Assembly: GCA_002413755.1 (NCBI GenBank)
Contig: DHXQ01000016.1
Coordinates: forward strand, 15,294 to 21,231
Reading direction: 5' to 3'
DNA length: 5,938 nucleotides
Source of the DNA: Candidatus Saccharibacteria bacterium UBA5152
GTDB taxonomy: Bacteria; Patescibacteriota; Saccharimonadia; Saccharimonadales; UBA4665
In this document: positions 4,766 to 5,938 of the stretch, one piece after another
Position numbering within the stretch: position 1 is the stretch's first letter
Layout: every line of letters starts with the position of its first letter
Translations under genes and position numbers: made by a program
The notes under the pieces: model-generated
Databases searched by the model: none
Told to the model about the DNA's origin: nothing
Seen by the model: only the letters and a program-made list of their open reading frames with translations

Positions 4766-5917
4766 ATGGCTACCAAACGCGATTATTACGACATCCTCGG
4801 CATTAGCAAATCTGCCAGTGCTGACGAAATCAAGAAAGCTTTCCGCAAGGCAGCTATTTCCCACCACCCCGACAGAGGCGGTGACGAGGCTGCCTTCAAA
4901 GAGGTCAACGAAGCCTACGAAGTCCTCAAAGACCCGTCCAAGCGCCAACGCTACGACCAGTTCGGCCACGCCGGCGTTGGTGGTAATGGCGGCGGCAACC
5001 CCTACGAAGGCTTTGGTAGCGCTTACGGCGGCCAGGCCGGGGCAGCTGGGCAGGGCGCTAACTTCGATTTTGGCGACCTCGGGCTGGGGGATATCTTTAA
5101 TAGCTTCTTTGGTGGGGGCGGAGGTGGCCAACAGGGCCGGCGTCAGCCGAGCCGCGGCCGCGATGTCGAGACGCAAGTGGACATCAGCTTTGAGCAAGCC
5201 ATCTTTGGCACTGAAGTCGAGCTCAACCTCAACCTCGACGATACCTGTGACCACTGTAAGGGCACGACCGTCGAGCCAGGTTATAAACTGGAAACTTGCG
5301 ACCAGTGCGGTGGCAGCGGCCAGGTCGTCTCGGTAACCAAAACTATCTTTGGCAACATCCAGCAGGCCAGCATTTGTCCAAAGTGCTCCGGCCGCGGCAA
5401 AATCCCCGAAAAGGTCTGTACCGTCTGTCACGGCAAGGGAACCCAGGCCAAAAAGCAGCTGGTCAAGATGAAAATCCCAGCCGGCATCGACGACGGTGCC
5501 ACCGTCCGGCTGCGCGAGCACGGCGAAGCCATCGCCAACGGTAGCAAGGGCGATTTATACGTTAATATCCGCGTCAAGCCGCACAAGCTCTTCACTCGCG
5601 AAGGTGAACTGATCCTCAGCAGTGAACATATCGAAATGGCGCAGGCTGCCCTAGGCACGGAAATTGAGGTCGAGACAGTGGATGGCGCTGTCCGGATGAA
5701 AGTGCCGGCCGGCACGCAGTCTGGCAGTGACTTCAAACTCAGTGGCCACGGTGTACCGCGTCTTCGCGGTGGACGGCCGGCCGGCGACCAGTCGCGCGGC
5801 GCCCACATCGTAACTATCATTGTTGATACGCCCACCAAGCTGACTACGCGCCAGCAAGAATTACTCGAGACCTTTCGCCAGGAAAGCCCAGCCGGCAAGC
5901 GCAAGTTCTGGAGCTAA
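4766..5917 (+). CDS. dnaJ: Chaperone protein DnaJ (Hsp40, type I)
   Basis: DnaJ binds unfolded substrate and stimulates the DnaK ATPase. The 383-residue product is full length for the family (about 370-385). The J domain spans 5-69 with HPD at 34-36 and the KRQRYDQFG end. The G/F region spans about 70-125, with the DIF motif at 109-111 and six glycines at 116-121. The zinc domain has four Cys pairs: C161/C164, C178/C181, C204/C207 and C218/C221. The last three are canonical CxxCxGxG, while the first reads CDHCKGTT, lacking the final glycine. The C-terminal substrate domains include GDLYVNIRVKPHKLFTREG and the LSGHGVPRLRG segment. The ATG is 11 nt after the NYN gene stop with no good Shine-Dalgarno, suggesting translational coupling. 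Unlike dnaK, no CIRCE precedes this unit. Confidence 0.98.
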   Translation: MATKRDYYDILGISKSASADEIKKAFRKAAISHHPDRGGDEAAFKEVNEAYEVLKDPSKRQRYDQFGHAGVGGNGGGNPYEGFGSAYGGQAGAAGQGANFDFGDLGLGDIFNSFFGGGGGGQQGRRQPSRGRDVETQVDISFEQAIFGTEVELNLNLDDTCDHCKGTTVEPGYKLETCDQCGGSGQVVSVTKTIFGNIQQASICPKCSGRGKIPEKVCTVCHGKGTQAKKQLVKMKIPAGIDDGATVRLREHGEAIANGSKGDLYVNIRVKPHKLFTREGELILSSEHIEMAQAALGTEIEVETVDGAVRMKVPAGTQSGSDFKLSGHGVPRLRGGRPAGDQSRGAHIVTIIVDTPTKLTTRQQELLETFRQESPAGKRKFWS

Positions 5918-5938
5918 TCACGAGCTGCTAGGCCAGGC

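Noticed and set aside
5108..5128. G-rich run in dnaJ as a quadruplex or repeat element
   Set aside because: It encodes the six glycines of the normal G/F region and needs no other explanation.
4751..5521. 256-codon - strand open frame opposite dnaJ
   Set aside because: It lies antisense to the conserved J, G/F and zinc domains of dnaJ; the open frame follows from GC-rich codon use.
5918..5938. Terminator or next gene after dnaJ
   Set aside because: Only 21 bases remain and they show no convincing hairpin or start.

Overview
This window is a bacterial heat-shock chaperone locus, with every supported gene on the + strand. It carries the 3' part of hrcA, then grpE, a small unknown gene, an HrcA/CIRCE-type control region, a small membrane-protein gene, dnaK, a coiled-coil/Cys-motif gene, a NYN-domain gene and a complete dnaJ. 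The standard bacterial code fits: TGA ends the coiled-coil gene and no CDS is interrupted. The compact layout, a shortened HrcA and the style of DnaK and DnaJ suggest a Candidate Phyla Radiation (Patescibacteria) genome, perhaps Saccharibacteria. That placement is an inference from pattern memory, not from a search.

Layout. Positions 1-1270 hold a tightly packed unit: hrcA (5' end outside the window) overlaps grpE by 8 nt, and grpE is followed after 3 nt by an unrecognised 87-codon gene. Positions 1271-1358 hold the control region: a perfect CIRCE operator, a sigma70-type promoter, and a second, imperfect CIRCE 47 bp downstream that runs into the Shine-Dalgarno. Positions 1359-3554 hold a 75-aa two-helix membrane protein and dnaK, 3 nt apart, so the membrane protein is the first cistron of the CIRCE transcript. 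Positions 3565-4002 hold a 145-aa coiled-coil protein with a C-x2-C...C...H cluster, 10 nt after dnaK. Positions 4003-4073 hold a likely extended -10 promoter without CIRCE. Positions 4074-5917 hold a GTG-started NYN-domain (putative ribonuclease) gene and dnaJ, 11 nt apart. The last 21 bases show nothing I can call.

How the parts work together. DnaK, DnaJ and GrpE form the Hsp70 folding cycle: DnaJ delivers substrate and triggers ATP hydrolysis, and GrpE releases ADP. HrcA represses by binding CIRCE, and both CIRCE sites sit at the dnaK-side promoter. From the sequence, dnaK and the small membrane protein would be HrcA-controlled. dnaJ would be transcribed with the NYN gene from a promoter lacking CIRCE. 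The promoter of hrcA-grpE lies outside the window.

The most interesting points are the non-chaperone genes threaded through the locus (87 aa, 75 aa membrane, 145 aa coiled coil, NYN), the tandem operators bracketing the promoter, and the HrcA that seems to lack the middle of its effector domain.
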